Of a DNA stretch of 64,000 nt, positions 20,295 to 31,740 are shown piece after piece. The translations under genes and the position numbers were made by a program. How positions within the stretch are numbered: the first letter of the stretch is position 1; each line of letters begins with the position of its first letter. The DNA is from Pseudozyma flocculosa PF-1 (Eukaryota; Basidiomycota; Ustilaginomycetes; Ustilaginales; Ustilaginaceae): contig NW_006920875.1 of the NCBI RefSeq assembly GCF_000417875.1, forward strand, positions 412,538 to 476,537, read 5' to 3'. The notes under the pieces are model-generated. The model did no database searches. It was not told the DNA's origin and was given only the letters and a program-made list of their open reading frames with translations.

Positions 20295-23200
20295 TGCCTG
20301 CAACGGCTTCCGCGGGGACGCGCCGGGCGCAAGGCGGTGACTAGGAGGGGCTGTGAGACGGGCTTGCTTGGAGCTTGACCAGGTGGCAGCTCAGTCCGGA
20401 GATCCAGGCTCGGGCGACGCCGTACAGAGCCCAGCCGTACGGTGTGGTTTCGCGCTGCACTGTGCGCAGCATGCACCTCTGCTGCGCGGATGAGACCGCA
20501 GGTTTGCAACGGACGAATGTACGGGCGACGGCAGAACAGAGCCACGCGCGCTTGCTTCCACGAGCCACAGCTTGAGCGCGGCCGTCTTCGGAGCTCCACC
20601 AGGCTGGCTTCCGCTTGCCACCGGTCCCCTATTGCCGGATCCTGGACGTGATACGGTACGGTACGGTCTCCTAGGGGCGCGTATTCGTGCCACGTCGTTC
20701 CAGTCGGCGAGAGCGACCAGAAGCGCTTGGCTGTGTTGCGAGATTATAGCGTGGCCCCCTTGAGATCTGTGTCACAGGTACGAGGCTTGAAGTGGCGCTG
20801 ATGACATCGGAGGCAGCCCGGCTCAAGCTGTTCGACGGGCGATTGCCTTCCCAGCAGGGCAGTGCGGGCAGAGTCAATAGATCGACGTTGCTGGCGTGGC
20901 GAGTGGCGACCAACGAAAGCACCGTGCGTGATTGGCGCACCGGCATCCACTCCCGGTCAAGGTGCAAGATCCCGTCGACAGCGCGTGCGTTCAAGACAGG
21001 CTCTCCGACAGGAACGAGATGCCGTACCTACCTGCCTAGACTCGCGCCGGTGTGAGCCAGACGGTGGGTCAGGCACAGGAGGGTACTGTATCTGTGCAGC
21101 CAGCTCGAGATGCCCGTTTCGGCGGATCTCGTATGTAGGCATCTTCCAGGACCGTCGTCTAGCCCGCGCCGCAGGCGGCTTGGCTCCACGGTGGTCTTGG
21201 TGGGGAGGCCAGGTCAGGCCAGGCCAGGCGGGCGGAGGGATGCTTGGGGATGCCTGGACGAGCGACATGCCGGGCGGGCTGGTCGGATCCAAGGAGGCGC
21301 ACGGCAGGCCGGGCGCTCTGGAATCGATTTGGGCGGCCGGCTTGTTTGCAGCGTCTCGGGGATTTTCAGAAATCTGGCGAGGCGAGTGCGGGCGGACGGG
21401 TGGGCGACCCAAGGTAACGGAGTCGAGCGACGGAGCGAGGCGAGGCGACCACGGTAGGCCGCCGCCGCCGTTGGGGGCCTGCTGGCGTCACGGTGAGAGG
21501 CTGGGAGAGTTGCGGCGGAGCGGCGCCCGTCATTGCCGACAAACGTACAGTTGTGCCGAGGCTGCTGGGCTCCAGAACGTCACACAGCTGGGCCAGGCTG
21601 CGCTGCCGGCAATGACTTTGGCGCCTGGCCCATTTGTAGGCGCTGGCGCTGGCGCAGAGGAACCGGCCGCGCTTCGGCATTATGGCAAAAGAGCCGAAGC
21701 GACGCGCAGCAACCAACGCAGGTCGATGCGTGGCGTTCGTTTGTAAAGTTTCGTAGGCAGGCAGCTGCGCGGGTCGCTACTGCGGGCCCGCAGGCGTTTG
21801 GCTCTTCTTGACTCACATCACCCTGCGTCGGCCGTGGTGACCCGCCTAGCCTGGGCAAGCAAGCAAGCACGCCGCATCGAAGGCCCTCTCGGTCGCTTCC
21901 TGACCAGGCCAAGCCTGCCACGCCAACCATGCCTCGTCACGCGAGTCTGCCATCCCAGGTCGTCGGCCCGCCAGCGGCTCCGAGAGCCAAGGCCATGGCC
22001 CGCTGGCTTGGCGTGGTCGTGTGCGGCCTGGCTTGCAAACACCGAGCGAGATGCGAGCTCGAAGGTGATGCGCGCAAATCTCTCTCGACCCGCCACGCCG
22101 CCAGGCACCCGTCTTCGCCAAGTCGGACTTTGAAGAGAGATCGAAGGGGGTCCAGCCAGCCACGCCGTCCTGCGCAGGATCAAGGCACCGTCTCGTACGG
22201 GCCAGCATCAAACACAGCTCGAACGTCCATCGAAATCTCTGCTGCACACCACCCGAAGCCGCAGCTGCGTCCGATCGGCGCTCACAGCCGGCCCGTGGGG
22301 ACCACATCCGATACGAGGCTTGCTATGGTTTTGGGTACCCGTATGCAGGCATGCCACAATCTCGCACGCTGGCCGGAAGTATGAGCCCGTGGTGAGGATA
22401 TCGTGCCGTATGGACCGTCCTTTGCTCCCGCAGCTGCACGTACGGGCCAGGTAGAGGGCCAGGCAACCAAGCTTCCGCCTGCCGTATGTACGTACCGCGG
22501 AACAAGAAGAAAAAAGAATCGCGCACTCGCCACGCTAGCCTGGAAGAGTGACGTCGGGATGCCATCATATGGTGTTGCGTCTTCCATCGAGCTTAGATAC
22601 GGCCAGACTTGAGACCTCCTACGGCCATCGACGGACGGAATCGAAGGCCACGACGATGGGCACGTCACCATGGGAGGTACCGTACCGTGCCGTACAGTAC
22701 AGTACGCTGCCGGTATGGTGAGATCCATGAGAAGATTGTCACATGGCCAGCCGCGGGGCCATGCGTCCAAGTCGCCGCGAGATGGTCGTGGCCAGCTTGC
22801 GGCGACTTGACGACACGCTGTAACTAGGTACCTACAGCACAGTACGAGTAGAGTGCCTGTGCAACTCGCCTCGAAGTCGTCATGATGCCCAGGTCGCTCA
22901 GACTGCCTGGGCTTTCCCCGGCCATCGCTGGGTCCAGGACCGCCCCCGCAGTATGTACCTATTCTATCCTGGCCCCGCGCCGCTGCGCATCGAGCAAGAG
23001 TCAGTACGTTAAGACTGCGCAACGTCGTTGATGGAGCCCCATCTCGACTTGGAGCGCAGCATCGCTGCCTTCCAGTCCGACGTTCTGGGTCCGGGGCCGT
23101 TGCCCTCGACGCGAGACGAAACTCGAGATTACCGAGCCCACCTGGCCTGGCCTGGCCTTCCGCGATCTACGTATCCCTCTATGACCGCACCGTCTCAGGT

Positions 23201-23500
23201 CACCTATGTGCGCACAGCGACGCTGAGCTACCTACAGAGAACTTACCCTGTAGATACGGCAGTCTTGATGGACGTCATGGGCCGAGCGGGGGCCGCACGC
23301 ATCGACCAAACAAGCTAGGCCGCGCCATGCTGTCCCCGCACCCATACGAGGTTGTGCAGCGGAGGACGCCGAGCCTCGCAAACACGACAGAGGCGTTGGG
23401 AGGTGCCGCCGCCAAGCCAGCGTATGCACCGCGGCGACTCGTGTAGGCGGCTGTATGTAACGACTCAGTTGTACGACGGCCGAAGCGACCGCAGCATGCA

Positions 23501-23520
23501 CTGTACATACAGCATGCTGT
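23501..23520. repeat. Overlapping palindromes CTGTACATACAG and ACAGCATGCTGT
   Basis: CTGTACATACAG (23501-23512, imperfect palindrome) runs directly into the perfect 12-bp palindrome ACAGCATGCTGT (23509-23520). They lie in the gene-poor stretch upstream of the SFP1-like gene. Confidence 0.5.
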
Positions 23521-25251
23521 GGCTCAGCCGACCTGCGGCGAGATGAGAAATAGAACGTCGCTCAGCGCGCGCGGTTCCGATGACCGTACGTGTGTACGGT
23601 GCATCCGGTACCGTCGAGTCGGAACGAGGCGGACCATGATGCGCGCCCGTGCACACAGGCAGACTACGCTCGTGTTGGCCGTCGCTTGCTTGTTGTCTGT
23701 ACGTGCGTGCGTACCGCCGTGTACGGGAAGAAGAAGCGGTAAGCGACGCTCGTAGCGGTCGGCGTGCGTGCGCGCGTACATGATGCACCTTGCGCAGCCA
23801 AAGAGGGGCTATCTAGGCCGGTCAACGGACGACCACGCCCCCCACGACTGATGAGCTCTAAACTAGGTAGGTACGTACGTAGCAGGCTAGAAGCTAGGTC
23901 GGCTTGCTCCGAGTCCGCCTGCCCCCTTTTCACGGATGCAAGGACGGACGACACCTGGCCGAGCTCTAAAGCAGGCAGGCGGTTCATGGAGACGCACCCG
24001 GCGGCGTAACGCCCACGCGAGCGCGGAGCGGTGTGGTCCATACCCCCCTACCTGGCCTCGCCCGGCCTGGCGCGTACTGGTATCAACGAGCCAGGCGCAA
24101 GTCTTAGAAAAGTGGGGTACGGCGGTCGTCGATGTGCCGTATGAGCTGGAGAAGGCGGAGCAGATAGCGCCGACGCATGCCCCGGTCTCTGCCTGGTCGG
24201 GGTCAGGACGGATCCGCGGTCGGTCCATCTCGCACGGGAAGCCGCCCGCCACAGCTGATGCAACGGGAACCAGTCCGAACCCCGCCTCGAATGGGCCTGG
24301 CCTCGCGGCTGCCGGCGAAGGTCGGAGCGGAAGGCGGGTGGCCAACCCAGCGTTCCGGTGGCCAGGCCAGGCCTGGCAGACCTCGTCTCGCTCCCCGGTA
24401 GCGTCGTGTGTCACGTCCGCCGTTTGTCAGGCAGGCAGGACCAGGTCAGGCTCTCACGGCCCTACGGTACGACCAGGTCCAGCGGCTGGGCCAGACCTGG
24501 CATCCACGGCGGCCGTTCCCTCGCCAACGGCTCCTTGTGCGGAAGCACCGACCGCACGGTGTTGTGCCATCTTAAGTGAGTCGATGACTTTGAATGCCAG
24601 CAACCGAGGCCCGAAAGGAGGCCTGCCTAGCTCTTAGAGTCAGCCTACAGTAGGCTTGGGACCGGTTGCAGCTTGCAATCGCCGGTATGGACAGAGGCCA
24701 GCAGGGCCGCCCCGTCAAAGGTTGAACCGCAGCCGAAGCCGGTGGCTGGGGAGCGGGTGCGGCTCGCTCGTCGACGTTCCCTGTCATTCATGCCTCGTAT
24801 CAAGTCACGAGAGTGGCGCGCGCCCCCGATGAGGTGAGGCAAGGTGAGCTGAGGTGAGGGTTGTCAGCGAGCATGAACGAAGGACCTTACTTCGCCTCGG
24901 GGTCCCCTACCGAAAGCGGCCGGGCAAACCACCCCGCCACGCCATCTACTAGGTTCACCCGCAGCCAGCCTGCCTGGCCGGCCTCTCCTTCGCTCGGCGC
25001 AACCCGGCGGCGAACGAGCCCTGAAAAAGGCGGACAGAAATCGCGACGAAAATACTGCCAACGGCCGGAGGCGATGCCTCGGGACCACCGAGTGATTGTC
25101 GTCGACCATGCTCATCACTCAATGGAACGGCGCGGGTACGGTGCGATACGATATCTACAGCACAGTGCGTGCGAATCTCGATCAAAGCTGGCGGACGGCT
25201 AAAGCACCATCTCGCGAGGCCGACGAGACGTTTAGGCGGAGGCGACCCGGT

Positions 25252-28200
25252 CTACGACGTCAAAGCGGCAGCCGCCGGGAGGGCGCTGTCATCGGCGGCG
25301 GCCGTGTCCCCGACCTTGGCATTGTCCTGCCCCTGCCCTTGCGCAGCGGTTTCCAGATCCTCCTTGGCCGCCGTCACGGCGACGGGACCGCCCGATGCGC
25401 TGGGCGCCATCTCGCATTCGGTCTCGCTCGACGCCTCCTCCGCTGCCGTCGTGTGGCCCGTCTGGCAGCTGTCGGCGCTGCTGCTGCGACTGCTCCGCGC
25501 CGTCGGGTCGTCTACCCTGCCCTCTGGCTCCCGCGCCGGCGCGTCCTCCCCGCCTTCCGCCTCCGCCAGCTCATCCTCATCTTCGCCCTCCCTCTTCCGC
25601 TTGCTGGGCCGGTCTGCATGATCGAAGCTCGTCGACGCGATCGCCTCGCCCTCGCCGGGCTGCGTCGGCGCGGGCGTCTGGTGCACAGAGGCCGGCAGCG
25701 AGCGTGAGTGACCAGTCGCAGGCTTGGCCTCGTCGCCCTGCTGCGCGGCAATGTCCTCGGTCGCCGTCGACGGGACAACGTCGGCATCGTCCTTGTGGCC
25801 CGACGAGGCTGCGCCGGCCTCCAACGGCGACGTGGCGGCGCGAGTCGCAGTCGACGGTATCGGCGGCGAGGGCGGGGGCGCCGGCCCTTCGCCCCGTCCC
25901 CGAGAAGCGTCGAGGGGCGTCATCTGGACGCTGGCGCTGGCGGTGTGCGTGGCAAAGTAGCGTCCGCGCACGCTCGAGTCCATGGCGTCGCTCCACTCCA
26001 TTTCATCCGACGTGTCCTCTCCCAGCGGGTGGTCGGCCTCGTTCCAGCCATCGACCGGCCGTTCGTCGATCCTGACGCAGTAGGGCTCCCCCTCGAGCTC
26101 CTTACGATGCTCAGCGAGCCACTCGGGGTCAAACAGCGAGGCGGGCAGCGTCTTGCCGTAGAGCCGGGTCGGGAAGGGCAGGTCGACGGGATCGTCCCGC
26201 CGCCAGCGCGCCATCTGCTTGGACTTGGACACGATGTCGGCCTTGTGGAAGGCGCGTGTGAGGTGGCGGTTGCGCCACTTGGGCGTGACGGCCTCCCACC
26301 CCTTGGCGATCCGCAGCTTGCGTAGCCGCTGCCGCTTCCACTCGGTCTTGGTGAGGCCGTGGAGGTCCTCGTCGCTCGCGGCGTCGTCCGAGTAGGCGCC
26401 GGGCACCAGCAGCTGCTTGGGGATCTTGTGGCGCAGGCGGGCGGCGCCAATCTCGCGGTTGCGGCACTTGGTCTTGGCCCGCTCCACGCCGCGGTACTTT
26501 TCGTGCTTCTCCTTGTCCTCCTTTTCCGCCTGCACGCCCGTCCGCAGGCTCATGCGGAAGCCGCTGCGAGCGCTGTCCATCAGGTCCTTGGCCACGTCCT
26601 CGAGGTGGTCAATGTCGATGGTGCCCGGCACGATGCCGTACGCCTCGGGCCGCGCCTCGACCTTGCGGGAAGCCTCGTTGACGATGGCCTCGATCAGCGA
26701 CACATTGGTCCGGTAGAAGTCGCGCGAGGTGAAGTCGACGTGGAAGATGTGCGTCGTGATGGGCGGCGCGCTCGAGCTGCCGGCCGCCTGCAGCGCCGCC
26801 TGCGCTCGCTCCTCGTCGGTCAGGTTGGGGTTCGGCACCCACTCGGCCACCTTGTAGGTGTCCTTGAGCTTGCGGAACTCGTTGGTGCCTAGCCACCGGT
26901 AGAGATGCTCGCGCAGGTCGCGGAGGAGCTTGCGATTGCGGTACCGCTTCTCGCCTTCCTGCCGCAGGCCGACGCCCAGTGTCGAGACCCGCTTCTCCCC
27001 CGCTGGCTGCGGCGTAGACAGACCGGCCGCACCCGGCGCCACGGCCACTGGCGGCGTCGCAGGCCCCGGCACCGAGGTCGGCAGGGTCGGACGGGAAGGC
27101 ATCGCGATCGACAGTGGCTCTGTGGGAGCCGGCGCTGGTTGACCGCCCTTGGATTCTTCCGCCTTGCCACGGATCTGCTTCCGCTTCTTGCGCTTCGGCT
27201 CGGGCGCCGATGCCGCCACCGCGGCCTCTTGCTCGTCTGACAATGACTCGCGTTCTGCGGCCGGCAGGCCGACAGCACCTTTCTGCTGCTGACTCCTGGC
27301 CCGGTCGATCGGCTCGGCCGCCTGCCGTCCGGTGCCACCGCCGCTACTGCTGCTTCCGCCATCACTGGTGTGCCCGGCGCCGAGCACCGGTCCGACCTGC
27401 GGCTGAGGCGGCTGAGATGACGACGGTGACGCGCTCTTGGTCGCGCCTCCGCCAAGCAGCGAGCCCAGCCCGAAAGCCTCGAGCATGCTCGCTGGGATGC
27501 CAAAGTAGTTGGCAGCGCCATGCTGAGGTGCCTGCTGGGAGCCACTGCCGCCGACGTTGGCAATGGCAGGGGCGGCGGTGGACGCGATGCCGCCGGGGCC
27601 CGGCTGGGCGCCGATGTGGACGCCGCCGGCGCCAGGCTGCTGCTGTTGACGCTGGGAGAGCAGCCACATGTCCAACGACGTCTGGCCCTGGCCAGCCGGC
27701 AGGCCTGGCATGCCAACGCCGCTCTGCATACCCATGCCCGCCAGTCTAGTGCTGTCCTGCGACAGGTACTGAGCGAGGGCCGGCAGAAAGGGCGACTGCA
27801 GACCGCCAGCAATGTTGCCGAAGGCGTTGGAGCCCGGGGCTCCCTGCTGCAGCGTGGACCCGGAAGCCGGGGCATCGCTGCCGAAGGGCATGCTCGAGGC
27901 TCCGCCAAAGGCCAGGGGAAGCCCGAGGGGATTCGCCGGTCCTTGAACGGTGCCCGTCGGCCCGCCACCGACGGCAGCGGTGGCACCCTGCTGAGAGAGG
28001 AAGCCGAGGTCGAACGGGGTCTGCCCGGAGCCAGCAGCTTGCTGTGGATCCTGCTGCGGCTGCTGCTGCGGCGCTGCGCCGCCCATCAAGCCAGGCATCC
28101 CAAAGGAAGCCAACGCCTGGAGCAGGTCGTTCCCCGGTTGGCTGATCGTCGGAAAGGGCGTCTGTTGTCCTGGAGGCCCGAAGGCGGTGGAGGGCGGAGG

Positions 28201-29043
28201 CGTAGCGGCAATGGGTACGTCGTTCAGCGCCTTGAGCTTCGAGATGCTTCGGCCGAGCTCCGAGGTCAAGGATCTCGACGCCCTCTCGAGCGTCGAGACC
28301 AGGGCGCGTACGTCGGGTCGGTCGCCGGGGCAGCTCTGCTTGGCATCTTGCATGGCTGCCGCAAAGTCCGAGATGCTCGACCTGGCTTCGGCGAGGATAG
28401 CGGCATGTTGGTGATGAGATGGCGGCGGCGCCGTGGGAATGATGAGTCCCGGGTTTGCCAGCAGCTGAGCCATGGTGCTGTTGAGCTGCGGCGCACCGAT
28501 AGCCTGGTTCGCCAGCTGCTGCTGCTGCTGCTGTTGCTGTTGCTGGTGCTGCTGGTGCCCCGACGGCTGTTGGTGCTGGGCCCTCTGGAGGTTTGCTTGC
28601 GGAAGCGGCTGCTGCTGCGGCTGCTGCGGCGGCTGTCGCTGTTGCTGCGGGTGCTGACGTGGGTGAAGCGATTGCCGCTGCTGCTGCTGTTGAAGAGACA
28701 GTTGCTGGCCCGACATCGGCAGCTGTGTGATGGAGTGCTGCTGCTGCTGTTGCTGATGATGCGGGCGCTGCTGCTGCTGCTGCTGCTGCTGTTGAGCATG
28801 ATTCAGGTGCTGTCCCTGCGAGGGCTGCTGCTGCACCAGACCATTGCCGAGAAGGTTGACCGAGCCGACGCCTTGCAGGGACGTCATGCTGGAGGAGGAG
28901 GAGCCTGCCCCGCCGCCAAGCATCATGGCAGCCGTGATTGAAGTGTCCTGCGTCGGCGGTGTCGGTGATGGGCCCGCAAAGGTCTGGGCCTGGGGAGGGA
29001 TGGTGGAGCGATGACTGCCCCGCGCCATAGGCGGAGGTTGCAT
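25252..29043 (-). CDS. Q-rich protein with conserved basic/helical C-terminal half, function unknown
   Basis: A single frame of 1263 residues from the ATG at 29043-29041 (MQPPPMARGSHRSTIPPQAQ). The open frame extends upstream, but that part has unnatural composition. An AG directly before the ATG and a GTAAG at 29090 leave room for a short leader intron. Residues ~50-260 are Gln/His-rich tracts coded by CAG/CAA runs. A basic stretch (KRKKRKQIRGKAEE) near residue 610 could be a nuclear signal. The likely conserved part starts near 695 (RKLLRDLREHLYRWLGTNEF, then RKLKDTYKVAEWVPNPNLTDEE), continues with FHVDFTSRDFYRTNVSLIEA and a long Lys/Arg-rich helical segment (~800-960; ERAKTKCRNREIGAARLRHK), and fades into an acidic Ser/Ala-rich tail. 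I do not recognise a family. Composition suggests a nuclear or transcription-related protein, but that is inference. Confidence 0.75.
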   Translation of the reverse strand: MQPPPMARGSHRSTIPPQAQTFAGPSPTPPTQDTSITAAMMLGGGAGSSSSSMTSLQGVGSVNLLGNGLVQQQPSQGQHLNHAQQQQQQQQQRPHHQQQQQQHSITQLPMSGQQLSLQQQQQRQSLHPRQHPQQQRQPPQQPQQQPLPQANLQRAQHQQPSGHQQHQQQQQQQQQQLANQAIGAPQLNSTMAQLLANPGLIIPTAPPPSHHQHAAILAEARSSISDFAAAMQDAKQSCPGDRPDVRALVSTLERASRSLTSELGRSISKLKALNDVPIAATPPPSTAFGPPGQQTPFPTISQPGNDLLQALASFGMPGLMGGAAPQQQPQQDPQQAAGSGQTPFDLGFLSQQGATAAVGGGPTGTVQGPANPLGLPLAFGGASSMPFGSDAPASGSTLQQGAPGSNAFGNIAGGLQSPFLPALAQYLSQDSTRLAGMGMQSGVGMPGLPAGQGQTSLDMWLLSQRQQQQPGAGGVHIGAQPGPGGIASTAAPAIANVGGSGSQQAPQHGAANYFGIPASMLEAFGLGSLLGGGATKSASPSSSQPPQPQVGPVLGAGHTSDGGSSSSGGGTGRQAAEPIDRARSQQQKGAVGLPAAERESLSDEQEAAVAASAPEPKRKKRKQIRGKAEESKGGQPAPAPTEPLSIAMPSRPTLPTSVPGPATPPVAVAPGAAGLSTPQPAGEKRVSTLGVGLRQEGEKRYRNRKLLRDLREHLYRWLGTNEFRKLKDTYKVAEWVPNPNLTDEERAQAALQAAGSSSAPPITTHIFHVDFTSRDFYRTNVSLIEAIVNEASRKVEARPEAYGIVPGTIDIDHLEDVAKDLMDSARSGFRMSLRTGVQAEKEDKEKHEKYRGVERAKTKCRNREIGAARLRHKIPKQLLVPGAYSDDAASDEDLHGLTKTEWKRQRLRKLRIAKGWEAVTPKWRNRHLTRAFHKADIVSKSKQMARWRRDDPVDLPFPTRLYGKTLPASLFDPEWLAEHRKELEGEPYCVRIDERPVDGWNEADHPLGEDTSDEMEWSDAMDSSVRGRYFATHTASASVQMTPLDASRGRGEGPAPPPSPPIPSTATRAATSPLEAGAASSGHKDDADVVPSTATEDIAAQQGDEAKPATGHSRSLPASVHQTPAPTQPGEGEAIASTSFDHADRPSKRKREGEDEDELAEAEGGEDAPAREPEGRVDDPTARSSRSSSADSCQTGHTTAAEEASSETECEMAPSASGGPVAVTAAKEDLETAAQGQGQDNAKVGDTAAADDSALPAAAALTS

Positions 29044-29993
29044 CTGGCGAGGGTGCCTGTCTATGCCATGAAGCCGATGAGTCGTCTTACGTCTCTGGCT
29101 ATGGTGGGAGCGCTTGGCGAGCGAGCGTCGACTTGGTGATCTCGAGAGTCGCCTTGACAGCAGCTTAGTAGTGATGCCACTGGACGAGCGGATAGAGCTC
29201 TGACAGGGTGGCAGGCGAGCCGAGCGATGGTGGTACGGGAGCAGGGATGGGCAGAGGTCGACCCGAGCAAGATTTGTGCGGCAGGGATTCGACAAAGGCG
29301 AAGCTGTGCGGCCGAGGCTCGTGCGGAAAAAGCAGCGGGTAGTGGGTGCAAAGCTGATGTGATGCTCGATATGAGGTGGTGTACGCACGGGGCCAGGTGG
29401 GTATCGTCGAGATGGCTCCGGCCGCGGTAGCAGGAAGCGGTGGCAGGTGTTGGCGGCGACAGCAGCGTCGGCAAGCCAGCAGAGAGACACGCCGTGACCA
29501 AGCGATGCTGATGGTGCCACAGCGCGCGCGGGCAAGGGCGATGGTCGGAGAGATGGGGGCCCGGTGGTGCCGACGAGGTTGGTGGTGAGGTGAGGTTGAT
29601 GGCGGTGGCCGGCCAGCACGGCAAGCCAACCGACTCTCGGCCTCGCTCGCCGCCTCGCTGCCTCGCTGCCTCTCTGTGCCTCTGTGCCTCTGAGCGACTC
29701 GACTCCGCCTGGCCTGACCCCCCTTTCGGCGCCCTGCCTGGCTTGAACTCTGCTATTTGCCGCGGGTTTACCCGGCACGTCAGCCTGCCCTGCCCACGCG
29801 TGCGCACGGGGTCCAGCCCACGCCAGCCACAACCAGCCCATCCTCGTCGTATCGTCTCCTTTGTCATCATCGTCAGGCATGCCTCGGGCTCGGATCACAT
29901 CGAGGCCACATCGGATGTCGTCTGTCACCTCGTCGCGGTGCCGCTCCGAGAACGTGTGTATGTACAGGCTCGTTTGCTGCGCACGCGGAGCCG
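29044..29993. other. Intergenic, promoter of the Q-rich protein gene and 3' flank of the Sec14-like gene
   Basis: No gene seen. The minus strand between 29100 and 29700 is CT-rich, as expected for the leader of the gene starting at 29043. A GTATGTACA element stands near 29958. Confidence 0.6.
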
Positions 29994-31740
29994 CTACGAC
30001 GGTCTCGGCGAGGCGCCGACGACGAGGTCCTTGTCCCACGGCCCTTCGTCGCTGTGCAGGCACCCGTCCGACTTGCCCTTTGCCGGCGTGGCGCCGTCGC
30101 TGCCCGTCGCCGTCGCACCGGAGCAGCAGCACTCGCCTCCCAGGTGCTTGGGCCAGTCCTCCTTGCGCACGTATTTGAGGATCAGTGGCAGGTAGCCCGA
30201 ACCTGCGATGTCGACCTTTTCCACCGTCGCGGCCGGCAGCCAGCCCTTGAGCAGCGACCAGATGGCGCTGAACATGAAGGGCGCGCCGATGATCTGGACG
30301 CGGCCAGAGAGCTCGGGAAAGTTCTGGTCGAGGACGCCGAGCAGCTGCTGCAGCTGGTCCTTCATCGTCCAGAACGTCGACAGGCCCAAGCCCTCGACGT
30401 TGACCACCATCATGTTGTCGTCGACCCACCGCCCGCTCGAGAGCGTGCACGCCTCGTACCGGTGGCGCACCGCCAGCTCGAGGGTCACGGCAAACTTCTT
30501 GATGATCCGCTCCGGCGTCGTCGTCTGAAGCAGCTTGGTCGTGTCCAGGTTCGAGAGGTCCTGGATAAAGATCGGGCGGCCAAGCTGCAATCGCACGGCG
30601 AGGCAGACAACACCGATGCATGGCAGCGTCAGTCTCGAGCTGTCACCAGCCTCTGGAGAAGGGGAGCGAGCAGCGTCGACTGGCACGGCAGCTCGCATCG
30701 CAGCAGTCGGCAGAGGGCGCTCACCTTGTCGACCTTGTGGAAGTCTGCAGCGGCCCAGTTCCCGCATCGCGCATCGGCTCGTCAGCGTCGGCCCTCTTTT
30801 ACCTGGCGCCCTGGCAAGACGAGCGCGTAACTCACACATCCTCCAGCCGCAGGCTGCGACCGCCTCTTCTTCCTCGAAGATGAACTCCTCGCAGAGACGG
30901 TCGAGCTCAAACTCCTTCTTCCACGCCTCGGATTTGAGGTACATGGTCCTCGCCGCTTCGACGTTGAAGCTGCGGGCTCGCAGGAAGCGTCTGGACATCT
31001 CGGAAGGGGGACAAAGTGCACCCGGAGGTCAGCCGAACCGTTCCCCGGCGATCCGCATTCGAGGGCGACCGTGCCGGACAGCCAGCCTGGCTCACAGCAG
31101 CTGCGTCTCCTGGTAAGAAGGCGGTTCCTTCTCGGGGTCGTGGAGGGCTCCGTCCTTGAGCAGCAGCTGGGTCAGCTCCAGCAAAGCTTCTGCCTGGCTG
31201 GTCGTCAGATTGCCGGGGTGGCCAGGCAGCGGTCTCTGCAGCGCAGGTCGAGCGCAAGGAAAAGGAGCGTCTCCTCTGTCAGCTACGAGGACCGCAGGCC
31301 GCTTGAAGCTCATCGACATGGCTCACGTGGTACGGGTTCTTGAGCGCACGCTGCAGCGGCGTGTCCTCCTCGCCATCGCCTTTTGGAGCGGTGGCGGCAC
31401 CGGCGTCTCGGCCCGCTGCGCTGCCGGCACCCGACTTGTTCGAGACGCTGCTCTGCCTCGAGAGAGAGAGCTTCGCCTTGTTGTCCAGATCATCGGCCAG
31501 CCCAGCGTCGCTTGCAACGGTCGGCTTGCCATCGCCTTGTTCTGGCGCCGGGCTCTGGCTGCGGGAAGCCGGGTGCGCCGGCGTCGTCGAGCCGGATGCC
31601 GAGAGGCTCTGAGCGGTCTTCTTGCCCGACGATTTCGATAGCGACGAGAATGCCTGTCTCAGCGGTGTTCTCGATCCTCCGGCGCCGCCATTCGAGCCGC
31701 CCCACGTCGCATTGCGGTCCCAGTCGGGTGGCGTGGCCAT
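29994..31740 (-). CDS. Sec14-like CRAL-TRIO phosphatidylinositol transfer protein
   Basis: Five exons: 31740-31327, 31235-31096, 30990-30836, 30744-30725 and 30584-29994; product 439 residues. All four introns start GT and end AG, and the reading frame is kept. Residues 1-138 are a Ser/Ala-rich extension. The CRAL-TRIO N-domain then begins (PLPGHPGNLTTSQAEALLEL), with LLRFLRARSFNVEAARTM across the exon 2/3 join. The 20-nt exon 4 supplies the FHKVDK part of the conserved YHKxDK element, and exon 5 continues LGRPIFIQDLSNLD. The lipid-binding domain ends with APFMFSAIWSLLKGWL, VDIAGSGYLPLILKYV and PKHLGGEC, all hallmarks of Sec14. Such proteins exchange phosphatidylinositol and phosphatidylcholine and promote phosphoinositide synthesis at the Golgi. 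The long N-terminal extension differs from the compact yeast Sec14, so it may be a paralogue rather than the essential housekeeping copy. Confidence 0.92.

Larger units (their letters stand above)
16455..25251. other. 8.8-kb stretch without a recognisable gene, upstream of the SFP1-like gene
   Basis: I find no open frame with domain, signal peptide or family likeness, no tRNA and no transposase. The first ~700 bases are pyrimidine-rich on the transcribed minus strand and may be leader or promoter of the zinc-finger gene. Beyond that the sequence holds CCTG tetranucleotide repeats (17400-17430, 18521-18584), repeated CCTGG/GGCCT pentamers (18903, 21205, 23130, 24360), and from about 19 to 25 kb many GTAC-centred palindromes. 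The part next to 25252 is the 3' flank of the Q-rich protein gene. It may hold undetected noncoding RNAs or decayed mobile DNA. Confidence 0.55.

Noticed and set aside
20862..21746. 294-codon plus-strand open frame in the gene-poor region
   Set aside because: No recognisable motif, signal peptide or coding-like composition; overlapping frames are equally open.
29044..30621. Upstream extension of the Q-rich protein frame
   Set aside because: It overlaps the last exon of the Sec14-like gene on the same strand in another frame, and its sequence is unlike protein.
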